Below, piece after piece: positions 20,870-33,382 of a stretch of DNA of 64,000 nt. The notes below the pieces were generated by a model, which was given only the letters and a program-made list of their open reading frames with translations, had not been told where the DNA came from and ran no database searches. The stretch comes from Quillaja saponaria (lineage: Eukaryota; Streptophyta; Magnoliopsida; Fabales; Quillajaceae), in NCBI GenBank assembly GCA_029379385.1, contig CM055607.1:10664001-10728000 (forward strand), read 5' to 3'. A program made the translations under genes and the position numbers. The first letter of the stretch is position 1; every line of letters starts with the position of its first letter.

Positions 20870-23280
20870 ATTACATAATAAATTCTCATCCCGAAGATGT
20901 GATATGATTTTTTTTTTCATTTTGTTTTAATATGAAACAATCTAATTTATTTTTACTCCAAGAGGAAAAAAAAAAAAAACTAAATCTATTATACTTTTAG
21001 AGAAAAAAGAAAATAAAAAAATTATATATGGATAACTATATTTTTTAACGGCCATTATGATCTGATAATTTAGAAAGTTTGCACTTCATGTTGTTTAAGC
21101 CTTTTCTTTTCTAACCGAAAATCTTTAATAATGAGAGTTGTAATGAAGTGATAAAGAAATAATCTCATATCCATTTTTCATTAAATTTAAAATATTTTGA
21201 GTATTTGGATATTAATTGCATCATTGTATATTCTATAAATTCTTTATTAAAAACTCTGTATTATATTTAATATTTGGGTGACCTTATTGCCACAATCATT
21301 TTACTTATTTCCGTAGCCTCATAAATACAATAATATTGAACTAGAAAAAAGTGCTCTTATAATGACTCCTCATTTTTTAACTCTCTCTTTGTTTTTCTCT
21401 CTCTCTCTTTTTTTTCCCCTCAATTTTGAACCCATTTGTTTTTTATCGACCATCAATCTCTCTCACTCATTAGCTCATTTTCTATAATTTAGATAACGGT
21501 CAAGTTCTACAAATCTCAGACTTACACCTTCACAAATGGCTGCAACTTGCTTCTAAAATTATCTTGTTGACCATCTTTCTGTTTCTCTATCTTTTTGAGG
21601 AAAGAAGAGAAGAACACATTTGACCTTAAAAATATGCCTGATGAATAATCTTTTAAGTTAAACCTGTATTTGTGGATGGCTCCTCATCTCGTAGTTAATA
21701 TATATTTCGCTTTACAAACTTGAAAAGAAAATCAAATCTATTGTTTTATTTTGTTAGAAAACAAATAAAGAGTTCTGAAAAAAAATACAGTTAAAACAAG
21801 TTTTCCAAGAAGTTTTGAAATTTAATTTTACTAATGCATGATTACTTGTTTGTTTCTTGACAAAAAAATAATCATATAGAATGAAGGCCAAAGAGCTAGA
21901 TACTAGTAGCTAGTATGTTAGTCATTTATAAAAGAAAATTAGAATTGGATGTATAATGACCCAAAGAAAGATCTCATTGAATTCGTTTTAACTGGGTGAG
22001 TAGTAAGTATTATATTGGTTTTGCAGGCAACTGCAAGAAAAAGAAATGGGGGAGATGAAAAAGACTAGTGCAAAGGTCTATGATTGTAGATTTTGCTCCT
22101 CAAATTTTGCAAATCTCAGGTTTTTCGAAAATGTTTGAGTAATTCATCATTATGGTGTTTAAAATCTGTCAAGCATATGACGTAAAAGAAGTAAAGTTTT
22201 GATCAAAGTGGCAGGGACCTGATAAGAAAGAGACATTGTTGTTGGGTAAATAAGAAAATCGGTTTCCAAAACAAAGGAAAAAAAATATATATAAATAAAT
22301 GAGAAGTCATTAAGGGATAGTATTGTCTTGTAAGATATTATTATATTTATGTGGCTGTGGAAATAAGTAAGATGGTTGTGGCAACAAGGCCAGCCTTAAT
22401 GTTTTCAGACATGTTAAATTAACCATATTATTTCACCAAAAACATAAAAAAACGTCGTGATATCTTAACTTGGTTAATTAATTACCCATAAACATTAGGT
22501 ATTGAGTTATTTCAATGCATTTATCTCAATTTAAACAATAAGACAATAGCATCTAACTAGAAATTAAAACAAGGAATTGTTTTACTGGGTGTCTTAAAGA
22601 CACTCGTTAAGATACAATAAATATAATATAAAATATTAAAAATATGGTCAATTATGATAATAAATATTACAAAATATCACGAATTTTTTATTTATAAAAT
22701 ATTAACAATGACCTCTAAAATATTCATTAGAAAAATCTTTATAACAAATCTCATATCCGTATTTTATTAAATTTAAAATATTTTAAGCCTTTGAATATTA
22801 ATAGCATCTTAGTATATTCTGTTAATTCTTTATAAAAAATAATAGTAATAACATGTATTATATTTAATGTTTTTAGGCCTCATAAATTGACCATATTACT
22901 TCACCAAAAACTTATAGTAAAAAAAAAAAAAAACGTGGTGATATATTATATTAGTTAATTAATTACCTGAAAACATTAGGATTTGAGATTGATTTCAATG
23001 TATTTATCTTGATTTATGCAAAACAAAATTAATAAATATTATACAAATTATGATTAATTATTATAATAAATACGCAACAAAAGTTCCGTCAATTTGTCCC
23101 AGGACCAAGCTACATCCTAGCTATCTATGAATTAGCGAATCAAATGCACTAGCTAAAATTATTTCAAACGTGTTCCATCAAACTTCAAATTATGCACAAG
23201 AAGACAATTGCGGCGGGCCAACTAGATGGAAAAACAAATGCATGTTTACTAAACTAACTTATTTCTAACATGGTCCCGTT
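20870..23280. repeat. Mosaic of Kunitz-flank repeats
   Basis: The GCATGTTAAATT...CATATTATTTCA segment occurs near 22410 and in altered form near 22870, and the ATTTGTCCCAGGACC segment is at about 23093. Between them, 21290-22400 is sequence that I do not recognise. No gene was identified. Confidence 0.5.
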
Positions 23281-23404
23281 AATTGGTATTATTCCAATCA
23301 AGACTTTCAGGGATGAGGTGTGTACCATTTGATTGGATCCATCGCATTTAAATATAAGTGGGCCCCAATTTGATGGTGTTGATGAAACAATGGACTGTCA
23401 TATA

Positions 23405-23530
23405 ATTTCAGCACGTGCTGTAAACACGTCAACTATTACCGGGAATCTGTTTATACATATAATGACAAACCAACTCAAACAAGTTAAAATACAAAAGGCA
23501 TTAGTAAGTACGTTTATGACAATAATATGT
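23405..23530 (+). promoter_or_regulatory. Orphan promoter-like repeat, copy 3
   Basis: A palindromic G-box core within TTCAGCACGTGCTGTAAACA is followed by ATATAATGACAAACCAACT and a segment with ACGTTTATGACAATA. It is the best preserved G-box of the six copies. The 120-residue frame that starts upstream (23333) has no recognisable domain and is not accepted as a gene. Confidence 0.45.
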
Positions 23531-24560
23531 GTGGCCATGGTTATGTACGTACGTTTAAGCATGAAAACAAGCAAACTCATCTGTATGCGGTCCTGCTCCT
23601 TACATCCTTGTCTGCTCATATTTTTGTCCTTGTCTTTTTCTTTCTCAATCGGTTTCAGTTTTCTTCTTATTTGTTGCCTAATCCAATCTTTCTAGGTTTT
23701 TGCAATTGGCCATCACCTCCTCATATTCTTTCCCCAGAATTTAAAAGGTTATCTCCGTTGAGCTATAAGAAAAAAAATAGTTTCAAATGGATCAGATTGT
23801 GCCGAATTTTGAACCATTACCAGATCCTATGATATAAGATTGGATGTTTTTGACTCTTGATGAATCAGGCTTTGTACATTGAGTTAGGTCAAGATTCCTA
23901 CAATTTGATTTATCGAGTCAGTCGGAATGACTACTTGTTGTTTTGTTAGGTAAGATCAGGTCATTATCATCACTAGTTTTATAATATATTTTACAAAAGA
24001 GTGACATTATTGCCACATCAAAAAAATTATACCAACTACTTAAAAAGGAATTATGTAAATAGACTAAATTATCCTCCAATATTAAATCACTGCCCCTTAG
24101 CTTCTCCTACATCTTTCTTTTCATTCTCACTCTATGTAACACACAACAATATTAAATCATAATAGCACTAGCCTTGAAGTTGACTTGTAAATGGGTTTTT
24201 ATTAGAAGTTGCCCTTAAACAAACCTAGTTTCTACTTTTTCAACTATTATAGATAAATTCTTAGCCAAAAAAAATTATTATTATTATAGCTAAAATTTAA
24301 TAGTCAAAAATCTTAGAAACCAAAAATTTCTTAAATATATTCATTCTCTCATTTAAGTTGCAGATGCCTCCGGCCCCTACCACACACGCAACAACAAAAA
24401 AATAGTAACTTTTTTATGTTCACATTCATGCGAGGGTATAATTATTAGCCCAGCGTCATAAAGATTCCAAAGGACATACTGAAATGTTTTTGGAAAAATA
24501 ATGAAACTTTTGTTACCCTCACATGTCATTTTGATCACAAGAATTTTCAATATCAAATTA
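23531..24560. other. Intergenic DNA, no gene seen
   Basis: Nothing recognised. Small open frames here look like chance reading of a pyrimidine-rich stretch at 23600-23720. Confidence 0.45.
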
Positions 24561-24569
24561 TATATTAAA

Positions 24570-26530
24570 CATTTTTTTTTTTTTAATAAAAGACAAGAAA
24601 GCCAGAATTATTAATTAATATGAAGATTATGTGGCAACATTTTAACGTTGGGCAATCTAATACCACTTGTTAATATATTTTAATTATGTGGGGATAAGGT
24701 TTGTGAGGTCAAAGTCACGTAAGCGTGGAACACATGCAGATTTAGGTCATTGTTTTGGTAGTATATAGACGTGGCTGTAAACTTGGAGTTTTCTTTCGAG
24801 ATTGAGATGTGTGTTTTATATAATATTGCAAGGTACATTTTGTCCTCTAATTAATTAAATATTTTTTCGTTCCAAAAACAAAAAAAAAACTCTCTAGAAG
24901 TAGCTTTTTTTAAATCTTTACAGACAAAGAGACGTGTCATTATTTTAGTTGAGCATCTAAGAAGCAATGTTTGGTGACTTAATTGGCATAAGCAAAAAAA
25001 AGCAATTATTGTTTTTCAAATAATTAATTAATTAAAATACCTATACATTAGTTTTTTAGTTCTCGTTAACTTTTCTTTCTTAGAGAAAATAAGTAGTTTT
25101 AATAAATGATAATATTTTAATTTTAAAAAATCAAAATTTAAGAGAATAATGTCTTTTTTTTTTTTAATATAATATAAATAGATAGATATTATTCTTTAAA
25201 TTAATTATCATCAAAAATGTAAAAATTATCATGTAATTTCAACACGTGCTGCATATAATAATTAAAACAGAGGGAACTTGTGATAAGGTTGGAACAAACC
25301 AAATACGTCAATTATGAACGGGGGAATCTGTTTATGAGAGAACTTGAGATAAGGCGGGACCACACCAAACACGTCAATTATGACCCGTAATCTATTTATA
25401 ATTTATATATATATAATGACAAACCAACTCAAAGCACATACAAATTAATATAAAAACACAAAAAAAAAAGTAATAAGTAAAGGTGGTAACAAACCAAGCT
25501 TGAAATTCGTCAAAGTTTTGCATAAGCTCAAATTTAATTCGTATTCATCAAAGTTTGCAAATCTAGGCTGGTTAAGAGTTATCGATCCTAATACAAGGCA
25601 CAAGCTTGACTCATCAAGAATTTTTATAAATTATAAAAAAAATTCGTAGTGAAGAAAAGTTAAACTTGAAACCTACTGTAAATTATTTGAGTAATATATC
25701 ACTAAATCATATTATAATTTAGGTTAATTCTTATATATAAATATATTTATTATAAATTTATTTATAAATAATAAAAAATTATTAAACAAGTTAACTCATT
25801 AAATTTCGAGTCAAATTTTAAAAAGATTAAACTAGACTCGTTTTATTAAATAAATTTACAATAAATTTTAAACTAAAAATTCTAAAAATAAATCAAACTT
25901 GATTCAGATTTTTAACAAATTTAACCAATAAATCACGAGCTAACTCGTCTCTATATAACTATCACAGTATAATTTGTGTGGCCATGGTTATATATTAAAA
26001 CAATTTTCTATTGTTTTTGGTAAAAGACAAGAAAGCCAGAAACATTAATTAATTTGAAGATTGTTTTGACGTTGGACAATTGACAACCACTTCTCAACAT
26101 ATGTGGAAAATCGAATCTTTCTTCTCTACTTTCCGCACCAAAAGCTGTCTTTTACTGGAAATTTTATTTTAATTAATTAAAAGACAAAGAAAGCCAGAAA
26201 CATGCAAATTATTAAATGAACGCAATTAGCCTGTGGTGTTCTTTTCTGAATTTATTTTTAATGTTATTATTTATAAACAACTTTTCGTTTTCAAAATTTT
26301 ATTGTCAAATAGATAAGTAAGTCCTTGATGAGCAAATAGAAACAAATTAAATGATCATTAATTATGATAAATATTTAGAACACAAGTTGGTATTATAAAT
26401 GTTATGGAAATTAAATAAGATAAACGATAAGACAACTCTCCATTATTAAAAAATAAATTTAAATAACAATATTATATGTACTATATATAGAGGAATAAAT
26501 AATTTTTATATTTGATACATAAATAGCATT
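24570..26530. repeat. Upstream-type Kunitz block
   Basis: Related to 4756-7130 and 49985-52060: the segments AAAGACAAGAAAGCCAGAA, TTAAATGATCATTAATTATG and GAGGAATAA recur in the same order. It includes a promoter-like repeat at 25240-25450. The interval 25480-25960 is an insertion not seen in the other copies. Confidence 0.6.
25240..25450 (+). promoter_or_regulatory. Orphan promoter-like repeat, copy 4
   Basis: TTTCAACACGTGCTGCATAT (G-box CACGTG) and, about 150 bases on, TATATAATGACAAACCAACT. The middle part is partly duplicated (GGAATCTG / GTAATCTATTTATA). No start codon with a plausible frame follows. Confidence 0.45.
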
Positions 26531-26534
26531 ATTA

Positions 26535-28350
26535 TGAGGAAAGAAATTGACACAATATTAACCGCTTAAATATAAAATGTTTAATAGAATATATATACAT
26601 TTTCTTTTAAATTTGGCTGACATGCCTGTCATTTTTTTTTACATGCATATTCTTGAAATATAATCCTGTTTAATGCGTCATATAATTCAAAGTTTACATC
26701 CACATTGATGCACTGTAAATACAAGCTCCTTAGAGCTAAGTCATGGACCAAGAAATACTAAGCCCGACCCAAGACTTTCAGGGATTAGGTGTGTAAGATT
26801 TGATTGGATCCATTGTATTTAAATATAAGTCGGCACCAATTTGATGATGATGATGAAACAATGGACTGGTGTGTAAGATTTGTATGTCAATGGCGACGAG
26901 GGTTCTGGGTTCTGAATTATGGGTTCTTATTATTTGGGATGAAAACACAATTCGTTTGACATGAATGAACTAACATCTTGTCTATCCATGAAAATACAGG
27001 TAATATTTTTATCACGTTTCCCTTTCTTAGGATATTGGGGCACAAAATATTTTTATGCTTTTTATATTTTAGTTTGATGTTATTTTTGTTTCTCCATCAG
27101 TTAAATTTTTGGACAATTTGAACATCCTCGAAATATGAAAAAACAAAGACTGTGGTTCTCATCTTGCCACAATCCAAATAGACCCTGAGAAGACAACATT
27201 AACAAAAAATTAAAAGCAATAATTAAGATGGTAAACAATGTGTCTGAGTGTTGTAAGTAAGCCTAAATTACATAAGTAACGTTATAAAATTGGACTAAAA
27301 TTAATTAAAAATTTACAAGACCTCAATCTTTTAGATTTTTATTTATGGATTTATCTAATGGGTGTCCAAAATGTACTTGTTAAGCTACATTAACTACAGT
27401 CATTGAAAATTAAAACTTTCTATAAGTAGTAATTTATATAATAAATAGCACTGAAATCATGATAAATTACCTTAAAAAATATTACAAACTTTCTGTTTAT
27501 GGAAGCTTAACAAGTGTCTTTTGGACACCTGTTAGTTAAATCCATAAATAAAAATCTAACATATGAGGTCTTACAAAATTTTAATTAATTTTAGAGTAAT
27601 AATCGAAATTCTTGGTCTAGGCTCAACCTATGAATTAAAATACATGCATTTGATTAATTTCAAAAATTAGTAAATTCAAATCTATTATACAACCTAACTG
27701 TCCCATGAAGAGCACAATGATGATAGGAATGACACTAGATGATTGGCTCTCATATATGGACAGTAATTATGATATTAATTACATATCAAATACTTAGACA
27801 ATAGTTATGATATTAATTACATATCAACTACTTAGGTAGTAATATAATAGGGTTTTTCTAATGAATACTCTAAGAACACTTGATAATATGTAATAAATAT
27901 GGTATTTAGAATTTGAAATATTTTAAAAATAATAATTATTTATTACACAAAAATTATTGTCAACCATTACAATAAATTTGACAAGATTTTTATATTTATT
28001 ACCTAGTAAGTATCCTAATGGTAGAAAATTTTATTGTAATAAAACTAAATTTGTCTTGTAGTTAATTATGTGGCGATAAGTTTTGTGTGGCCATAGTCAC
28101 TTAAGCATGGAACACATGCAGATTTACGTCATTGTTTCTATTATACTCCTTTATCTCTCATTTTGAAGGTCGTCTTTTTCTCTTTTCTTTTTGATTGAAG
28201 AAAAAATAAAGCTTGACAAATGTTACATACGTGGCAACATTTTAATGTTAAGAAATAAATAAAATTATCAAACTTGAAAAATAGAGAAAGTAACACATAA
28301 AATCATCAACATAAAAATAAAAATATAATTTATGTGATGATGGCTATATG
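26535..28350. other. Intergenic DNA, no gene seen
   Basis: Includes a segment at 26755-26960 (AAGACTTTCAGGGATTAGGT, GGGTTCTGAATTATGGGTTC) that is repeated near 19345-19640, 23300-23390 and 55195-55300. The rest shows no recognised feature. Confidence 0.5.
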
Positions 28351-28359
28351 CTGATAGTC

Positions 28360-28368
28360 TATAAATAG
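28360..28368 (+). promoter_or_regulatory. TATA box of the 28437 Kunitz gene
   Basis: TATAAATAG 77 bases before the ATG. A CA-repeat (about 28400-28412) lies in the expected 5' leader. Confidence 0.7.
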
Positions 28369-28436
28369 TAGGTAGGTGATGAGAGGTTCATTCGTATACA
28401 CACACACACACCAAGGCATTAATTAAAACAAGAAAA

Positions 28437-29075
28437 ATGAAGCTAGCAGCTTTCACCATCTTCCTTCTCTTAGCCCTGATGATGTCCACAAAACCATCGG
28501 TGGTTCATGGACAAGTAGTGCTTGACGCAGAAGGCGAGCCACTCGAGTGGGACAGAGATTACCATATCTTGCCAGCTTCCTGGGGAATTGAAGGTGGCGG
28601 CATTTCCCTTGGATTCTATAACAACAGCAGATGCCCATTATATGTTGTCCAAGATCGATCCATCCTCAAAGACGGCATGGCAGCAGCATTTTCATCGAAA
28701 ACTAAAGATCGTTTTGTCCGGGCATCTACTGATTTGTCCATCACAACCAGGGGTTCGATTGCTATATGTAGGGATTTATTGATGTGGAAACTTGTACATG
28801 AAACGGGAAGGCGTTGGCTAGTGAGTACTGGAACTCCTGAACCGGTAAATAGTTTGTTTCAGATTGTGCCTTACAAATCAAATTACTACACGATACGCTT
28901 CTGTCCAACTCCGACTGACATCCCAACTTTGTGTAAGGGACTGGGGCTTTATGTTGCTGAGGATAAGACTAGATATTTGGCTCTCAGTGATGATCTTAGA
29001 CCATACTTGTTCAAGTTTAGAAAGGCTGTCGATCCCTATGCTGCACAGCCTTTAAAAACTGTGGTTTCAGTTTAA
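28437..29075 (+). CDS. Kunitz-type (STI family) protease inhibitor
   Basis: An intact single-exon gene for 212 residues, close to the usual STI length. Residues 1-25 form a signal peptide ending near VVHG, so the protein should enter the secretory route. The STI signature VVLDAEGEPLEW is at residues 27-38 with DYHIL after it. Conserved cysteines are at 66, 111, 156 and 166, expected to pair first-second and third-fourth. The reactive loop falls around SSKTKDRF (86-93), rich in basic residues and different from its neighbours, which may suit a trypsin-like target; that is inference. There is one N-glycosylation sequon at residue 62 (NNS). The flanks are less repetitive than those of the other copies. 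It is the most diverged of the four intact genes. Confidence 0.93.
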   Translation: MKLAAFTIFLLLALMMSTKPSVVHGQVVLDAEGEPLEWDRDYHILPASWGIEGGGISLGFYNNSRCPLYVVQDRSILKDGMAAAFSSKTKDRFVRASTDLSITTRGSIAICRDLLMWKLVHETGRRWLVSTGTPEPVNSLFQIVPYKSNYYTIRFCPTPTDIPTLCKGLGLYVAEDKTRYLALSDDLRPYLFKFRKAVDPYAAQPLKTVVSV

Positions 29076-31930
29076 GATGAAGCAGCAGCATCTGCATCTG
29101 CATGCATGCAATAATTATAAGCGAATGGTAACCCGTGCATTTATGAATTGTCAATAATCTACTTAAATGCACAACCTTTGTATTTAACCTTTATTTTCTC
29201 GTATCGTATAAAGAAATAAAAGTTACCTTCGCATTTCTATATTTCCATATTTCCATATTTGACCTTTATATTCCTTCATTTTTTCTACTTTACTTCTTCT
29301 TTTCTCCCACTCTAAAATTATAGTTTCCTACAATAAATTAGGAAGATGATATGTAGACTACCCATTTTAATGGGTTAACGAAAATGGACCCTAGTGCTTG
29401 AGAAAAAACAAAATGTCACCTCACTTGTCTTATTTTTTATTTTCTGAACGTCTCAATTCTCAATTTTTGCTATTTTATCTCTCTTTGTATTTGTCTCTAA
29501 CCTCAAGACTATTCATGCCTTCTCTTTTTTTGCTTCAGTTTTTACTAAGCTCACTTCAAGGCTTCAAGTAAATGCTGAGTTCTCAGATCTCAGGTAATTA
29601 ACTTAAAAACACACCAACTTTTATCTTATGACATCAAGGTATTGTATACACGTTCATTGAACGCGGAGATTGACTCTTCATAAATCAAATCTTGATGAAA
29701 TGGCACAAGTCTTACTCGATAAATTTTGGTTTGTACAGAATTCTTTCCCAACTGAAATTCAGAACAAGTTCTACCATTGATTCTCCAAATACACTATCAG
29801 ACAGACTCATTAAGGTGAAAGTGTTAATAAGAACATAAATATAGCATTACACATTAGCCACAAATAAAAATATCACCTAGATCAAAAATTAAAAGAGAAA
29901 ACATTAACAACCCAAAATCTAATCTGCGACATTCGTTAGTAGCTACCTTTGCATTAAAAGATATAATGAAAAGATAACACTCCTCACTGTTTCTTCTTCT
30001 TATTTTTTAATCTATGCTTATAAAAACCAATAGACTTTCCCGTTCAAATATGGTTAATACAAAAATGTTCACCTATAAATTTCTACCCAAGTGCTACTTC
30101 GGCAAGGTCATAAAGCTATATCAGAATTTCTTAGCAAACTCAGGGAACTGAAATTGTGTGTACAAAGTCAGTAATTATGTATTGGGAGAGATCCTTTCTT
30201 CAGGTTTCATTCATGCACGATGCAACTTTAAGTGTATGCCATTCATTATCCATTTCATAATCACCAAGAAAAACGAAGCAAGTCATTGTCCGTCGATTTG
30301 GAAGACTTACCTTCCAAATACATGTTTCAAACGAAAACCATCCAATCTAGAGGCTTTGAGAAAGATTTCCAGCTGCTTAAGCAACAACAAAGAGTAATCG
30401 GTGACCACTAATGGAACTGTCAAAATTGCAGTATGGACAAATTGTTTTCAAGAGAAGAATAAAATGAAAGCATTTGAGCTAACCCACTGCATTCTAGGAA
30501 AATATAGCAGAAGTTCGAGTGAAAAGGAATAAAAATTAACAAACATAAGTGTAGTTTATTTTTCAGTCAACCTATTTCAACCAAAATAGTATTTTGTCGT
30601 GTTTCAATACCCAAGACATGCACACTCTAAATTCTATCCTCAAGACAAAACTAAACAGAGTTAATGGTACAAATTACATAAAAGCAACTAAAAGCAAATC
30701 AACTCGGCTTTAAAACAGCTTCAATTCTCTGAATACTTCTTAATTTTATTGCAACTTGGGTTTCTTTGAACCCAAATTCACCTCAATTTCAAATTCTTTT
30801 ACAAGACTTGAATAATAGAACAAAGAGAGCATGCCTTAGAAAACAGAACAATTAAAAAGCTCAAAAGGTCCAACCTCGTGAGTGCATCAAACACCACCAG
30901 CAATTCCTCTGTTATCACCCTACCACTTTTTGGCTAATTATCACCTTTGGTTGTACGCCCTCGCCGCTATCAAAATCAAAAAGTGCCCGTAAATAAAATC
31001 ACACCCAAAAAAGAAAGAAGAAGAAGAAATTTGGAATTCTTTGTTTTCTGGGTACAGAAAAAAGAAAAACAAATTTTGAAGCACGTAAATCATACACAAA
31101 AATTTGAAACCCTTTTTACTCCGAAAGAATGTATACTTATTGAAAGGTTCCATGCTCATGTTTTTGAGTCACACTGGGAAAAAAGTTTTGGAGTTTATTG
31201 ACTTTTTAATGAAGCTTTTCCGACTAATTCATTGACTCGAGCATTCCGTACTAATCTGTAATTGGATTCAACCGGAAACAGGAGAGAAATCTGCTATCGA
31301 AGATGTGCAATGCAATTAAACAGTGCACGCCTTTTGTAGAAGAAGAAGAAGAAAACCCAACTGGCTTTTCTACTTGTCCATAATTGAATGTAAATAAGGT
31401 GAAATTAACATCACTTTGAGAAGAGAAGGTGAGGATGGAAAGGAGGAGATGTGCTAAGAGTTTGGAATTGAGATAACCGCTGCAAGTTAGAGCGTGACTG
31501 GTTTTTGAATTGTTTTAAATGAATTAAAAATTCCATTATCTCAAAAGGAAGAAAGTTATTATAAGAAGGATATTGTATGAAAATATTGTGATAAAAAAGA
31601 TTACTAAAAGCTTGAACATCGTAAGGGTGTTTTAGCTTTTAATATGGCGGAGGTTACATTTTTCTGTTTTATAGTTTTAAAGTCAATCAATTATTAATTT
31701 AATTAATAATTATATCTTTATCAAATTATTATCTACTAAAATCTGAATTTTCAAATGTTTTCCATATATAAAATGGTATTATATATATGTATTTTTTTGG
31801 GTTTTTCAAAGGCAATCCAACTATTGTATTATGAGATTAATCATCTTTAAGTTTAAAAAGTGATACGGTTATTGACTCTTCTCAATATAACGATTCCATA
31901 CTATTTTAAAAATGAGAAAAAATTGGAAGA
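29076..31930. other. Non-coding DNA downstream of a Kunitz gene
   Basis: A polyadenylation-type AATAAA lies at about 29214. The region 29590-31500 is somewhat less AT-rich than the rest of the window, but open frames (such as 30158-30397 and 30947-31201) show no domain, start context or splice structure that I can support. It may be a broken gene fragment or an untranslated transcript. Confidence 0.4.
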
Positions 31931-32124
31931 TACGTGGCAACATTATAAGGCTATATAAGCAATAAAATATGGGTTTGTCCCAAAAAATGAAGTCCTCTTG
32001 TGAATATTATTGCACATCCATCGGAAACGACAATGTGTATAAGGGAGGGAGGGACTAAGTGAAGAATGATTGAAATCGAACAAGTCATACATAATAAAAT
32101 AAATAGGACCAGGAATCTCTTTAT

Positions 32125-32165
32125 ATATAAAACGACAAACCAACTCAAACGATTACAGATTAATG
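32125..32165 (+). promoter_or_regulatory. Orphan promoter-like repeat, copy 5
   Basis: TATATATAAAACGACAAACC followed by AACTCAAACGATTACAGATT, nearly the same as 13735-13772. The downstream sequence (to 32390) has no sizable open frame. Confidence 0.4.
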
Positions 32166-32399
32166 TACAAAAGACACTTGTACTTACTTAGTCAGGCCAC
32201 CATTAATTGTGTTATTTTTCCTATGAAATTCTCCTCTTAGCTAACTGAAAATCTAGAGAGAAGCAGGCAATAATCAATTACTCAAACAAAGCTTTTGACA
32301 AAGCTTCATCTGCCAGCTCCTACCATTGACATTTGCCAGCTCCAAGTTCTTGAATTTGTTCTTCAGCTTTTAACTTCTTTTATATTTTTAAATGGTGTT

Positions 32400-33190
32400 G
32401 TTCGAATCAATTAACGTAAATCTAGGCTAATTCATTCGAATGATATTTGGACTATCTTACTTATAACTTAACGAATTCTTATATTTGATCCAATAAAAAA
32501 AAAACAATGTACACTGAAATTTTTTTTAAAAAAAATTACCCCTAAAAAATTATTCAAATCTACAAAATCAATTAAAAGGAAAAACCTTGTGAGTTGTTAC
32601 GGAACCTCTTCTATAACTTTTCACCAATCACGTACAACACGAAAAGCATAATTCTTTTTCTTTCTGCCGAAGGAAGTATATATACCCAACTACTTAAGAA
32701 ATTTTATATTCTTTTAACCAAAACAACATGTACCGTTAATAAATAATTTATTAATGACGCCAGTTTATGCGCATCTTGTTAAAAACAATATAAAAAAAAA
32801 TCACTGCTGTCCACCATAAATCAAGCATTGCTCTTTATTGGAGGTTTTATACTCTTATTAGATCTCCCAACTTATCTTTTTCTTACCGTTAACAATAAAA
32901 CAAAAGATTTCTTACTGATCCGTTTCTTCTCACATACACTAAAATCCTCACATCACTAATTATACAAGAAACACACTGCAGGATATTCTTTATTGAATCG
33001 ATAAAGGATGATTACATCTGAATTACAAAACAACTTCCATACTTTTTTCAACTGCTACATATGAGCACAAGTTCATTGGAATACATGAGCTATTATTCTT
33101 AAACATATTACGAGTCTAGAAAGACTTCAAGCTATATTTAAACACACAAACAATATCACATCCCTTTTATTGAACCCAGCACTTAATCTC
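32400..33190. other. Intergenic DNA, no gene seen
   Basis: AT-rich stretch between the orphan promoter repeat and the 3' end of the NLR gene. Nothing was recognised except that its right end probably holds the 3' untranslated region and polyadenylation site of the minus-strand gene. Confidence 0.4.
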
Positions 33191-33199
33191 CATATACTT

Positions 33200-33261
33200 C
33201 TAGATTGGCTTGTTTACATTCTTGCATTGACGGCCATCTTTACCTTCATTGGTATCAAAAC
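33200..33261 (-). other. Possible last exon of the NLR-GRAM gene
   Basis: After the TGA at 33417 the frame remains open to a GTAATT donor at 33383. An acceptor TTTTGCAG precedes 33261, and the joined frame continues GFDTNEGKDGRQCKNVNKP to a TAG at 33200-33202. Either this is a spliced 3' untranslated exon or the TGA is a recent premature stop. Confidence 0.35.
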
Positions 33262-33382
33262 CTGCAAAATTGCATGATGATCACCTTGATTGTATATACA
33301 TATGTATATATAGTAGTACACAAGTTAATGAAAATTCCCTTGTAAATTAAGTTTTAAATATTGTAATTAACGTCAAAATTAC

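Noticed and set aside
30158..31201. Possible genes in the less AT-rich 30-31 kb stretch
   Set aside because: No recognisable protein family, no consistent splice structure and no start context.
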